Assembly (NCBI GenBank): GCA_036489885.1
Contig: DASXEW010000003.1
Location: 124,001 to 188,000, forward strand
DNA length: 64,000 nt
DNA from: Candidatus Baltobacteraceae bacterium
Lineage (GTDB): Bacteria > Vulcanimicrobiota > Vulcanimicrobiia > Vulcanimicrobiales > Vulcanimicrobiaceae
Reading direction: 5' to 3'
Shown: one piece after another, positions 44,481 to 53,700 of the stretch
How positions within the stretch are numbered: the stretch's first letter is position 1
Layout: the number at the start of each line of letters is the position of its first letter
Notes under the pieces: model-generated
The model's input: the letters and a program-made list of their open reading frames with translations, nothing else
What the model was told of the DNA's origin: nothing
The model's database searches: none
Made by a program: the position numbers and the translations under genes

Positions 44481-45587
44481 ATGCTGGCTGCTCAGAAAAT
44501 CAAGGATGTTCCAAATCTCGGTTTACGGACCGCCGGTATGACGATCGGTCTGCTCGGTTGCGGCGTGGTCGGCGGAGGCGTAGCTGCACGACTCCTAACG
44601 ATGGAAACGCTGCTCGGAGTCCCGGTTCGGCTTGGCCGCGTGCTCGTGCGCGATCTGCACAAGGCGCGTCAACCTGAAGCCGTGATCCCGTTACTCACGA
44701 CGGACCCGAATGACGTGATCGGCGATGAAAACGTGCACGTCGTTGTGGAAGCAATCGGCGGTGTCGAACCGGCGCGCTCGTTCGTTGAAACCGCTCTCCG
44801 CGCCGGCAAGCACGTCGTCACCTCGAACAAAGCGTTGATCGCAGCGCACGGCGCGGCGCTGTCGCTCATCGCCCAGCAAAATCATGCCGCACTGCGTTAC
44901 GAGGCGTCGGTTGCCGGCGCGATTCCCGTCGTGCGAACGCTCAGCGAGATTCTCTCGGCCGAAGATGTCATCGAAATCGCCGGCGTGTTGAACGGTACGT
45001 CGAATTTCGTCGTCAACGCCATGCGCGACGGAAGTACGCTCGAAGATGCAATCCGGCGCGCGCAAGAAGCAGGTTATGCGGAGATCGATCCCAGCGATGA
45101 TCTCGACGGTGTAGATGCCGCGCGCAAGCTCGCCGTCCTCGCACCGCTCGCATTTCGCTGCCGCATCAACGACGCGCAGATTCTGCGCACGTCGCTCCGC
45201 ACGCTCAAGACCGAACATTTTGCCGATGCGCGCAAGCTTGGCGCGGCAATCGTGCCGCTGGCGCTGATTCGGCGCAGCGGCGAGCGCATCGAAGCAATGG
45301 TTTCGCCGGTGCTGGTGCCGGAGGATCACGAGTTCGGGCGCTTGCGCGGGCCCGAGAACGTGGTGCGCGTGCTAGGCACCCATTCCGGCACATTGCGATT
45401 TTCGGGTCACGGTGCGGGCCGCAGCGCTACGGCTTCGGCCGTGCTAGCCGATCTGGCCGAGATTGCGCGCCGTCGTGCTCGCTGGCAAGCGCAATCCGTC
45501 GCTCCGATCGACTTTCGTGAAACTACTCCGCGTGTGCCGGCGCTTTCGCGACAGGGCGATCTGCCCGTGTTCGAGTTCGAGGCCTAG
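44481..45587 (+). CDS. hom: Homoserine dehydrogenase
   Basis: A ~368-residue NAD(P)-dependent enzyme making homoserine, the branch-point precursor of Thr, Met and Ile. Nucleotide motif: IGLLGCGVVGGGV. Catalytic-domain signatures: SNKALIAAHG, YEASVAGAIPVVRTLSE, GVLNGTSNFVVNAM and PSDDLDGVDAARKLAVLA. It ends soon after the catalytic domain and lacks the C-terminal ACT domain that mediates threonine feedback in longer enzymes, consistent with control by transcription attenuation. ATG 44481 is chosen; ATG 44538 (MTIGLLGCG) is an alternative. A TTG in the terminator (44460) is unlikely. Confidence 0.93.
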   Translation: MLAAQKIKDVPNLGLRTAGMTIGLLGCGVVGGGVAARLLTMETLLGVPVRLGRVLVRDLHKARQPEAVIPLLTTDPNDVIGDENVHVVVEAIGGVEPARSFVETALRAGKHVVTSNKALIAAHGAALSLIAQQNHAALRYEASVAGAIPVVRTLSEILSAEDVIEIAGVLNGTSNFVVNAMRDGSTLEDAIRRAQEAGYAEIDPSDDLDGVDAARKLAVLAPLAFRCRINDAQILRTSLRTLKTEHFADARKLGAAIVPLALIRRSGERIEAMVSPVLVPEDHEFGRLRGPENVVRVLGTHSGTLRFSGHGAGRSATASAVLADLAEIARRRARWQAQSVAPIDFRETTPRVPALSRQGDLPVFEFEA

Positions 45588-46183
45588 CTCGAAGACTGAA
45601 TCGCAAAACTGTACGTTTCGCCGAGTAGCATCGAAAACGGCGGACACCTGTAAACTGTGCTCTGATTTTGCACGCTCGCGGGACAAGTGACTACGAACCC
45701 TGTTTGGATCGTCGCGTTCGAACAATCGCCGAAACTGACGCACGTCTCGCCTCCACCGTAAATCTGCAACGATGTGCTTGACGATCCGTTCGGATACGAA
45801 AGCAACAGATCGCCCTTCATCGTAAGCGTTCCGTTTATGGGCTGCTGCGAAGAAGAAATGAAATAGACCGTCCAATACGCAATCGGAGCCGTCGTCGACG
45901 AACCCGACGTGGAGACTCCCGGCGTCGGCACACAATACGTCGCATTGAGCACAACCGACACGTTGCCCGGCATATTGCTTTGCGGGAACGAGACGGCTCC
46001 CGATGTCCCCTTACATGCCGGAAGTGGAACGTCCGTACCATTCGCCGACACGACCTGCGTGAGCGACTCCGCGCCCAACATTCCGATCGATAATTTGGGA
46101 CCTGAAGCGTTACCACCGCATCCGGGCAGCAACAATGCAAGAACAATGCATATGCCGGCTCCCCTAGATAAGTGCATGGGCAC
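45584..46183 (-). CDS. Putative lipoprotein of unknown function
   Basis: A 199-residue protein with a lipoprotein signal peptide (MPMHLSRGAGICIVLALLLPGCGG; lipobox LLPGC, cysteine about residue 22). The mature part is Ser/Thr/Gly-rich, predicted beta, with six further cysteines (for example CKGTSG, CVPTPG, CVSFGDC) that may form disulfides. I recognise no domain. It is convergent with hom and overlaps it by 4 nt. Confidence 0.65.
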   Translation of the reverse strand: MPMHLSRGAGICIVLALLLPGCGGNASGPKLSIGMLGAESLTQVVSANGTDVPLPACKGTSGAVSFPQSNMPGNVSVVLNATYCVPTPGVSTSGSSTTAPIAYWTVYFISSSQQPINGTLTMKGDLLLSYPNGSSSTSLQIYGGGETCVSFGDCSNATIQTGFVVTCPASVQNQSTVYRCPPFSMLLGETYSFAIQSSS

Positions 46184-46241
46184 CTCCGCAATTGCAGTTT
46201 ACCAGCAAACGCCCAATATAACGCCTCTAGACTGTCGACAC

Positions 46242-46940
46242 TTACGTGCGTGCGCGCACGGCGTAGGTCACCGTCAGCTGCGTGGTGAGCGTCACCATCG
46301 GTTGCGCGGACATGTCGAGCGCGCCGTTCTGAACGTTCTGCTGAACCGGGCACGCGCCGTATGTTGCTTCCGACGCGCTTAAGAGATCGCCGAGACCCAC
46401 GCCCTCGTCGTGGGCGATCGCCTGGGCTCGGCGGTGCGCATCTGCTATCGCGGCAACTCGCGCTTGTTCTTCCGCAGCAGCGCAGTCTTGGAGCGCATAG
46501 CTTGCGCTTAAATTCTGAAACGCCAATCCGCTTACGTTCGCAACCGACGTCATTACATTCTGATACGTGGCTGCGAGCTGCGCAGCGGGAGCCGGGCGGG
46601 CCGACCCGTTGATCGTCAGCTCGATGGCTTGGTTTTGCGCATAGATCGGTCCGACGTCGCGCGAGAGCGTGTTCACATCAACGCCTGCCTTCGCGAATGC
46701 CTGCGTAACGGTATCGATCTGCGAGAGCAATGCATCCATTGAGGATGGACGCAAGCTGAATCGCGCCGTGAACCGAAGCACGTCAGGTCGCAATCGAATC
46801 GACGCCCGGCCGATTACGGTTATCCCGCCGGCCGATGAACTGCTCGGCACTGAAACGCCGGCTCTGACGATCTGCCCCGAGGCGCTTGCCGTCGAGGCCA
46901 ACAACAGTAAGGAAGCCATGAGTAATAGGCGAGCTCTCAT
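46242..46940 (-). CDS. SIMPL-domain (DUF541) exported protein
   Basis: A 232-residue protein with a signal peptide (MRARLLLMASLLLLASTASASGQ) and a SIMPL domain: GITVIGRASIRLRPDVLRFTARFSL, a helical DALLSQIDTVTQAFAKAGVDVNTLSRDVGPIYAQ, and a C-terminal half ending in VTLTTQLTVTYAV. SIMPL proteins are periplasmic or outer-membrane-associated and of uncertain function. ATG 46940 starts the signal peptide; the longer frame is rejected. It diverges from the 78-aa gene with a 36-bp gap. Confidence 0.82.
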   Translation of the reverse strand: MRARLLLMASLLLLASTASASGQIVRAGVSVPSSSSAGGITVIGRASIRLRPDVLRFTARFSLRPSSMDALLSQIDTVTQAFAKAGVDVNTLSRDVGPIYAQNQAIELTINGSARPAPAAQLAATYQNVMTSVANVSGLAFQNLSASYALQDCAAAEEQARVAAIADAHRRAQAIAHDEGVGLGDLLSASEATYGACPVQQNVQNGALDMSAQPMVTLTTQLTVTYAVRART

Positions 46941-46976
46941 ACTTTTTCTCCCGATGGGTAGTATAGTCAGTACGTC

Positions 46977-47213
46977 ATGGAACCGCGGCACTTCGATCAG
47001 AAAGACGAGGACACGAACGAGGCCCCGTGGGGTCCCGAGCGTCGCGTCAAGAAGCAAGATTTCGTGAAACCTGGGCTTCGCGAAGCGATCGAACGCTATC
47101 GTCTAGCACGTGCGGCGCGGCACGGCCGAGGTACTCCTGACGAACCGTTGGGGGCAATCGAGCCGATAGAACCGATCCATCCCGTCCGCAGCATCCGAGA
47201 ACGCGGCATCTGA
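46977..47213 (+). CDS. Small charged protein of unknown function upstream of the SDR gene
   Basis: A 78-residue, strongly charged protein (MEPRHFDQKDEDTNEAPWGP, then RRVKKQDFVKPGLREAIERYRLARAARHG, ending with an EPIEPIHPVR repeat). No family is recognised and no membrane segment is present. A TATAGT -10-like hexamer lies in the short gap upstream. Its stop overlaps the apparent CTG start of the SDR gene (CTGA), so translation is probably coupled. A real frameshift joining both is a less likely alternative. Confidence 0.5.
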   Translation: MEPRHFDQKDEDTNEAPWGPERRVKKQDFVKPGLREAIERYRLARAARHGRGTPDEPLGAIEPIEPIHPVRSIRERGI

Positions 47214-47965
47214 GCCCGCTGCTCTCTGAAGAGCGCGCACTCGTCACGGGCGTCGCGTCCGGAATCGGACGCGGAATCGCGCGTGCGCTTCGTGCTGAAG
47301 GCGCACAGCTCGCCGTCGTCGACATCGACGCCGAGCGCGGCGGCAACGTCGCCTCCGAAATCGGGGCGACGTTCATTCAAGCCGATCTGTCGACAGATGC
47401 CGGCGCACGTGGCGCATTCGATGCTGCGATGAACGCGCTCGGAAGAATCTCGATCTTTGTCCATTCCGCCTCACCGCCGCGCCGCGAGTCACAAACGGTG
47501 CTGAACGTAACCTCCGATGAATGGGACGCGATGGTGAACATCAATTTGCGTTCCGGTTTCGCGCTCGGTCAGGCAATCGCAAAACAGATGATCACCGAAC
47601 AAATCCGCGGCAAGATGTTGTTCGTGACGTCGCTCCACGCCGAATCACCGCGCAATCTCCCGCACTACAGTGCGGCCAAAGCCGGCGAGACGATGATCGT
47701 GAAAGAACTTGCGCGCGCGTTGGGCCCTCACGGCATTCGCGTCAACGCAATCGCACCCGGCGCTATTCCGGGCGGCGGATTTGCAGCCGACACCGCTGCG
47801 CTCGAAAAAATGATCGCACTCGGCCGCACCGGTACGCCCGAGGATATCGCTTCAATGGCAGTTGCGTTACTGTCGGATCGTTTTAGCGCGTATGTTACCG
47901 GCACGACCGTCGTCGTCGATGGCGGCCTTGCGCTCTACAACTGGATTCCCGCGCCGAGAACTTAG
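47210..47965 (+). CDS. Short-chain dehydrogenase/reductase (probable CTG start)
   Basis: A ~251-residue SDR. The cofactor motif VTGVASGIGRGIARAL, the acidic VVDID, the catalytic Ser in VTSLHAESP and the YxxxK in HYSAAKAGE are all present, with the C-terminal VVVDGGLALYNW typical of FabG-like enzymes. The cofactor motif lies upstream of the first canonical in-frame start (ATG 47429), so that start cannot be right. CTG 47210 gives MSPLLSEERALVTG, the expected N-terminus, and overlaps the stop of the 78-aa gene (CTGA). Substrate unknown. Confidence 0.88.
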   Translation: MSPLLSEERALVTGVASGIGRGIARALRAEGAQLAVVDIDAERGGNVASEIGATFIQADLSTDAGARGAFDAAMNALGRISIFVHSASPPRRESQTVLNVTSDEWDAMVNINLRSGFALGQAIAKQMITEQIRGKMLFVTSLHAESPRNLPHYSAAKAGETMIVKELARALGPHGIRVNAIAPGAIPGGGFAADTAALEKMIALGRTGTPEDIASMAVALLSDRFSAYVTGTTVVVDGGLALYNWIPAPRT

Positions 47966-48759
47966 GCTCCGTTGCGCTCCGGCCATTGCGGCGGGCGCTT
48001 TTCAACGAAGGCGCACATGCCTTCTTGGGCGTCGGCGGCGAGCGCATTCATACTCATGACTTCTTTCGCGTAGGCGTAGGCTTTGGGTTGATCGAGATCG
48101 ATCTGCGCGTAGAACGCCGCTTTGCCGAGTCCGATCACGAACTTGCTGGCCTCGGCAACTTTGCGCGCGAGTGCGAGCGCCTCATCATGAAGCTTATCTT
48201 TCGGCACGGCACGATTGATGAGGCCCCACTCAGCAGCCGTCTTCGCATCGACGAACTCGCCGGTGACGAGCATTTCCATTGCACGCTTGCGTCCGATTGC
48301 GCGCGTGAGCGCGACCATCGGCGTCGTGCAAAAGAGTCCGATCTTCACGCCCGGCGTCGCAAACTTTGAATCGTCGGAAGCAATCGCCAAATCGCAGCTG
48401 GCGACGAACTGACATCCCGCCGCCGTCGCGATCCCGGAAACTTCCGCGATGACGGGTTGCGGGATCTGCTGGATCTTCTGCATCAGATCGCTGCACACGT
48501 CGAAGATCTCGCGATAGGCGCTGACGTCGCGGCCGATCATCTCGCGAATATCGTGACCGGCGCTAAACACCGGCCCTTCGTGCCGCACCAGAACGGCGGC
48601 AATCGAATGGTCTCGCCCGATGGCGTCGAGCTCGGCGATCAACGTCCGCATCACCTCGAGTGAAAGCGCGTTGCGCTTCTCGGGACGATCCAGCGTAATT
48701 TCGGCGATTCCGTCCTCCACGACGGTGCGGCGTACGAACGTGCGAGCGTCGGCGATCAT
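47962..48759 (-). CDS. Enoyl-CoA hydratase/isomerase family protein
   Basis: A 265-residue crotonase-fold protein. The oxyanion-hole segments are SAGHDIREMIGRD (about residues 66-78) and VAEVSGIATAAGCQFVASCDLAIASDD, and KFATPGVKIGLFCTTPMVALTRAIG follows. The two classical catalytic glutamates are not both evident, so it may be a hydratase-like isomerase or another crotonase-family enzyme. It overlaps the upstream acyltransferase gene and the convergent SDR gene by 4 nt each. Confidence 0.88.
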   Translation of the reverse strand: MIADARTFVRRTVVEDGIAEITLDRPEKRNALSLEVMRTLIAELDAIGRDHSIAAVLVRHEGPVFSAGHDIREMIGRDVSAYREIFDVCSDLMQKIQQIPQPVIAEVSGIATAAGCQFVASCDLAIASDDSKFATPGVKIGLFCTTPMVALTRAIGRKRAMEMLVTGEFVDAKTAAEWGLINRAVPKDKLHDEALALARKVAEASKFVIGLGKAAFYAQIDLDQPKAYAYAKEVMSMNALAADAQEGMCAFVEKRPPQWPERNGA

Positions 48760-49838
48760 GTCAGCCCTCCGCTGCTACTATACACCAAGATCGGGCGCTC
48801 GATCCAATACGTGATGGCGCTTGCGACGAGGAGCCCCGCGACGATCGAGAGCACAAATGCCGTCGCCGGCGCGAGCCCCGCATTGTGCAGCCAGACTGCG
48901 ATCTCGAGGTTCCAGAGATATAAGTTGTAGGAAATCACCGAGAGAAATACCAGCACCGGCGTCGCGATCGTGGCTCGCCACATCTTGCCCGAGAACGCAG
49001 TCGACACCGCGATTGCAATGCACAGCGGCCCGATCAGGATCCGGTGCTCGTTAACCCACGCGTAGGTCGCATCGATACCGGAACTTTGATCGATCGCGCT
49101 GACCTTGGCGAGCCCGGCGATCGCGATCCCGACGAGTACGACGGAGATCGCGGTAAGCGTCGAGCGATTCAGCTTGGCATCAACGCGCCGCACGACGACG
49201 AACGCATACGCAGCGAACATACCCGCGCCGAAGATGTCGATGTACGCCGGCAATTGATTGAAGGCCCAGAACGTGGTGTCCATGTGCGTCGCCGTCAACG
49301 CGCCGCGAAAGCACTCCGCGACAATCGCCATGACGCCGTACGTCAAGAGCGGCCGCTTTCGGAACGGAATACAGATCAGCGGGAAAAGGAAATAGAATTG
49401 CACCTCGACGCCGATCGTCCACAGCGGACCGCTGATCGCACCGAACGTGTCGGGATCGAACGTGTGCAAGAACGTCAGATGGCTGAGCAGCGCGACAAGC
49501 GCGTCGGGCGTCGAGGCGAAGCGATCGCGATAGACGATCGTGAAAATGAACAGAGCGAACAAATAGGACGGCAGAATCTTCGCCGCGCGCCGCAAGAAAA
49601 ATCGGCGCGTCGTCGGCATCGGCTTTTCTTCGCTCAGGGCCCTGGCATAGGGATAAAACAAACAGAAACCGCTGATGAAAAAGAATAGATCGACGCCTAG
49701 AAACCCGGCCTCGGCGATGAAGTTGATCGCGCCGGCCGAGAGACCGGATACCAGCCACACGTGATACCAAACGACGAGCGCGATTGCGAGGCCGCGCAGC
49801 CCGTCGAGAATCTGCAATCGTTCACCAGGTCCCGGCAC
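48756..49838 (-). CDS. Acyltransferase-3 (OafA/YrhL-type) membrane protein
   Basis: A 360-residue integral membrane acyltransferase. It starts RLQILDGLRGLAIALVVWYHVWL (containing the catalytic His), then FFFISGFCLFYPYAR, FFLRRAAKILPSYL and GPLWTIGVEVQFYFLFPLI, all acyltransferase-3 landmarks. These enzymes O-acetylate or acylate cell-surface polysaccharides. The neighbouring SGNH hydrolase gene (43 nt upstream) could act on the same polymer, as in OafB-type acyltransferase-SGNH systems where both are fused. Confidence 0.88.
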   Translation of the reverse strand: MPGPGERLQILDGLRGLAIALVVWYHVWLVSGLSAGAINFIAEAGFLGVDLFFFISGFCLFYPYARALSEEKPMPTTRRFFLRRAAKILPSYLFALFIFTIVYRDRFASTPDALVALLSHLTFLHTFDPDTFGAISGPLWTIGVEVQFYFLFPLICIPFRKRPLLTYGVMAIVAECFRGALTATHMDTTFWAFNQLPAYIDIFGAGMFAAYAFVVVRRVDAKLNRSTLTAISVVLVGIAIAGLAKVSAIDQSSGIDATYAWVNEHRILIGPLCIAIAVSTAFSGKMWRATIATPVLVFLSVISYNLYLWNLEIAVWLHNAGLAPATAFVLSIVAGLLVASAITYWIERPILVYSSSGGLT

Positions 49839-49881
49839 GGGCGTGTCGTTCCCACGAAACGCTGTTTTCTAAGGTTGGGAG

Positions 49882-50691
49882 CTACTGCTTGGCGGCGACC
49901 GGAACGGGTTGTTGCCCGCTTACTTGCTCGAGGGCGCCCAGCCATGCGCGCGCGACGTCACCGTATCCGTCGCCACCGCTCGGATGAATGGTATCGGGAA
50001 AGTGCGTGCTGTCGCGCGGTACGGCGTCTGCCATCGCATTCGCAAGCGTGATGCGCGCGCCGCGGATTGCGTATGATGCGACGATCGGTCTAATACCATC
50101 GTTGAACGCCGTCAAATCACTAGTTGAAACAATTGGACTCGCAACAACCGGCGCGACGATCACGCGCACGTGCGGATCGATGCTGAAAATTTCACCGAGC
50201 AATAAATTCATCGATTCGAGCACGTTCGGCATCGTGTATCCCGGGACGTGATGCGTTAGGCGAATCAAATCGTTCGTGCCCGCCATCAATAAGATGACAT
50301 CGGGTTTCTCCCGCGTCATCGCGCGACGGGTTAGCGCTCCGTAGAGCTGCCCCGGTCCGGGATCGGCGGGAAACGAGCGCAACACGTAGCCGGGCCACCC
50401 GTCGTGCTCGCGGTTCGCGATCGCGGCCGAATAGTCGTGACGCGTTCCAACAAATTCCGCATTGATGCCGTTGTGCGACAAGAGCGTGCCGAGCGTGCCT
50501 CGATAGCCGCCTTCGGACGAAGGGCCGCCACCCGCGGAAACGCCGGCTGTTATGGAATCGCCGAGCGCCATGATGCGCACGGGCGCATCAGCAATCGCGG
50601 GCTTTACAAGAAAGCCAGCGGTTGCCAGGACAACGAAGAAGGCGGCGAGGCTGAAGACGCCTCTCCAAAGCAAGATCACGCGAGAATACAC
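49882..50691 (-). CDS. SGNH/GDSL hydrolase with N-terminal membrane anchor
   Basis: A 269-residue esterase-fold protein with an uncleaved hydrophobic anchor or signal (about residues 12-34). Block I is IMALGDSITAGVSAGG (catalytic Ser), block III is LLMAGTNDLIRL, and block V is FPDTIHPSGGDGYGDVA (Asp-x-x-His). It should be an extracytoplasmic lipase or polysaccharide deacetylase/acetyltransferase. It is transcribed with the acyltransferase-3 gene and diverges from the TamB-like gene 86 nt away. Confidence 0.88.
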   Translation of the reverse strand: MYSRVILLWRGVFSLAAFFVVLATAGFLVKPAIADAPVRIMALGDSITAGVSAGGGPSSEGGYRGTLGTLLSHNGINAEFVGTRHDYSAAIANREHDGWPGYVLRSFPADPGPGQLYGALTRRAMTREKPDVILLMAGTNDLIRLTHHVPGYTMPNVLESMNLLLGEIFSIDPHVRVIVAPVVASPIVSTSDLTAFNDGIRPIVASYAIRGARITLANAMADAVPRDSTHFPDTIHPSGGDGYGDVARAWLGALEQVSGQQPVPVAAKQ

Positions 50692-50777
50692 TTTCTTCCG
50701 AGATAACGTGCTTCTCCTTACAAACGTCCCATTCGAACGTGCGCGAGCCCGTTAAGAGTGGGTAAACCGCAGTAACC

Positions 50778-53700
50778 ATGCGCCGTTTTCAGATCATCCT
50801 CGCTGGGATCGTCGCGGCGCTCGTCGTCGTTGTCGCTGTAATTTTCTTTGCGCACGATGCCGTTGCCAAGGGTGTCGTCGAAGCATTCGTGCGTTCGTAC
50901 GGTTACCGCGTCAGTTTCGAACGCTTCGACATCGGGCTGCGCAACGCGAAAATCGCGAACATACGCGTGCAAAATCTTGCGGGCGAGCCCGTGCTTACTG
51001 CAGATCGCGTCTATCTGCGCTATTCGCTCATGGACTTTGCTCGCGGCAAGCGACGGTTCGGGCTCGAGAACGCGACGATCGAGCGACCGTACATCACGCT
51101 GATTCATCACGCCGACGGAACCTACAACGTCAAACCAATCTCGTTGCCGCGCGGTCCGCAAAAGCAGCAGCCGCCGCTGTGGATGCGCTTCAAACTGCAA
51201 GGCGGCACGGTTGCGATGATCGACGACTACAGCATCGCACCAAAGGCGCGGCATGAAGAGCTGATCGGAATCAACGCCGACGCCGATCTGGCCCCGAATC
51301 GCCGCTCTTCCTATAATGCACGTCTCGCGATTGCGGTTGGCGGGCGGCGATACCCCGTCTCGGGCTATGCCATCTTCGATGACCCGGAAGGTTTCGAGTC
51401 TGCGCACTGGACTGCTGCCGATCTTCCGGTTGCGGAGCTGCTCGATTTCGCGATCCCGACGCACCAAGTCAGCATCTTGAGCGGCGATCTGCACGGCATC
51501 GACTTCCGGATGTTCAGCCTGCAGGATCGCGACGGGTCGTTCCACGCGCACGTCGCCGGTCACGCGACTCTCCAAGACGCAAACATCTCGGCTGCTAGTT
51601 TGCGCGAGCCCCTGCGCAACGCCCACGGCGATCTCTTGATCGGTGACGATGTGATGACGATGCCGCGCCTGGATGCGAGGCTGGCCGGAATCCCGGTGGC
51701 TGCCGCCGGCGGCGTTTACGATTTTGCGAATCCGAAGTTGCGGTTCGGGATCTCGATCGCGGCGCCGCTCGGGCGCTTGCGGACCGTCGCGGCCCAAATC
51801 GCGAACCGTCCAATCAGCGGCAAGCTCGCACTTACGATGCTGGCCGAAGGGCACGCCGAAAATCCGCTCGTTCTTGCGACGTTCTCGTCGCCGGCGATTC
51901 ACTATGCGAATCTGAGCGCCACGCGCGCGCACGGTTTGATCGCACTCCAAGGCTCCGAACTCGACATCATCGATGCGGGTTTGCGCTACGGCCCGCTTGA
52001 CGTCGGCGCGCGCGGAAGCGTGACGTTCGGCAAGCACATCGGCACGGAGCTGGTCGCGCGCGTGGCAGGCTCCTCAGATCAGCTCCCCTACGTTGCGCAT
52101 GTCGTGCCGCATATGCCGCTGCGCGGCGTCGCCATACTGAGCGGCGTTGACCGCGCGGTGCGATTCGATGGCGTCGTCGACGGTGCGAACCGCACGCAAC
52201 GCCTCACCGCAATTGCAAGCGTCGACCCGAACGGGGCCGGCACCGCGGGTCCGGTTACGATCGACGGGCCCTCCGGCGAGATGCTGTATGCGCGCGTCGC
52301 CCTCAACCGTCCATCGAACGAGAATGCCGTTTTCGTCGCGGCGCATCACTTCGTCGTGCACCCCGGCATCAATCCGACGTTACCCGGCCTCGCCTCCAAA
52401 CCGTTCCCGTCGCTCAACGGCACACTGAGCACGCACGCCGTCGCACTGCAGCATGGCAAAGGTCTCGAATATCTGGGTGGTGAGGCAGCAGTCAGCTCGG
52501 CGCACGTCAACGATGTCGACATCGATCGAGCGCTCGCGCTCGGCGACTACGTTCGCGGCACCATGTCACTCTCGACGCTTGCCGACGCACGCGTCGATCG
52601 CACAAAAATCTCAGGCCACGCCGATCTTACGTACAGCGGCGATCGCTTGCAGATCGTGCGATCGGCCGTCTCACTCGGCGGCGGCATCGGCCTCGCAAAT
52701 GGAACGGTAACCGGTTTGCGCTCCGGGCATCCGAACTACGACGTCGACGCTCAGATGCGCGAAGCCGACATCGCGCTGCTCACAAAAGCGGCCGGTCTGC
52801 ATCTGCCGTATCCGGAAGGCTCGATCGACGCCGATGCGCGCGTGCGCGGCTCGGGACAGAATCCGTCGATTGCCGGCAACGTGACGATTCCCGCCGCGTC
52901 GATCAACGGGCTTGCGTTTTCCGGCCGGACGCGCTTCAGCGGAACGGTCTCGAATATCGTGACGAGCGGCGGAAAGATCGTCGTCGGTTCGACGCGACTG
53001 AACTTCGCCGCCAATGTCGGCGCAGCACACAGAGCGCTCAGCGTGTCGAGTAGTACCGTGAATCTCGCGGACTTCAACGATTACTTCGATGTGGCAGAAA
53101 CGCTTGCGGGCGAAGGCTCACTCAAAGCCAACGTTGACGAAACGGACGCCGGTCTTGCATCGAGCGGACGGCTCACGATGGCCGGCGTACGCTTCCGCCA
53201 TTTTTCGCTCGGAACGGCCAACGCGCGTTGGAACACCTCGGGAAGCCAAATCGCGGCAAACGGCACAGTCATCGGCAAAGGCGGCAGCGTAAGCCTGAAT
53301 GCGACGGCGCAAGTCAACGACGGCGACCCATACGTCAACGCGAACGCGCGCATTCGCAACGTCGATCTGGAGACTTGGCTGCCGGCAGCCGGCATCAACA
53401 TGCCGATACTCGGTCGCGTCGACGCCGATGCGATCGCAAAGGGACCGATTCGCACCGTTGCGATGAGCGCGAATGCAACTTTGCACAACGGCATCGTAAA
53501 TCAGATTCCGATACAACGATTCACCGTCTCGGCGACCGCCGGCAACGGACGCGGGCGCATCGTCAGCTCCCAGCTCGAAATTCCCAACCTCGTTGCGGAC
53601 GCAAGCGGCACGTTCGGATTTGACCAGGACTCGCCCGTCGATATGACACTGCACGCGACCAGCCCAGACGTCGGCGCGCTGGCCACGACGATCACGCATA

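Noticed and set aside
46977-47965. Programmed -1 frameshift joining the 78-aa ORF and the SDR
   Set aside because: No slippery heptamer is seen at the junction, and an SDR needs no such N-terminal extension; CTGA reinitiation is simpler.
50718-52037. 439-residue minus-strand ORF opposite the TamB-like gene (also 53118-53960)
   Set aside because: Antisense shadows of a long GC-rich gene; composition is Arg/His-rich and no domain can be recognised.
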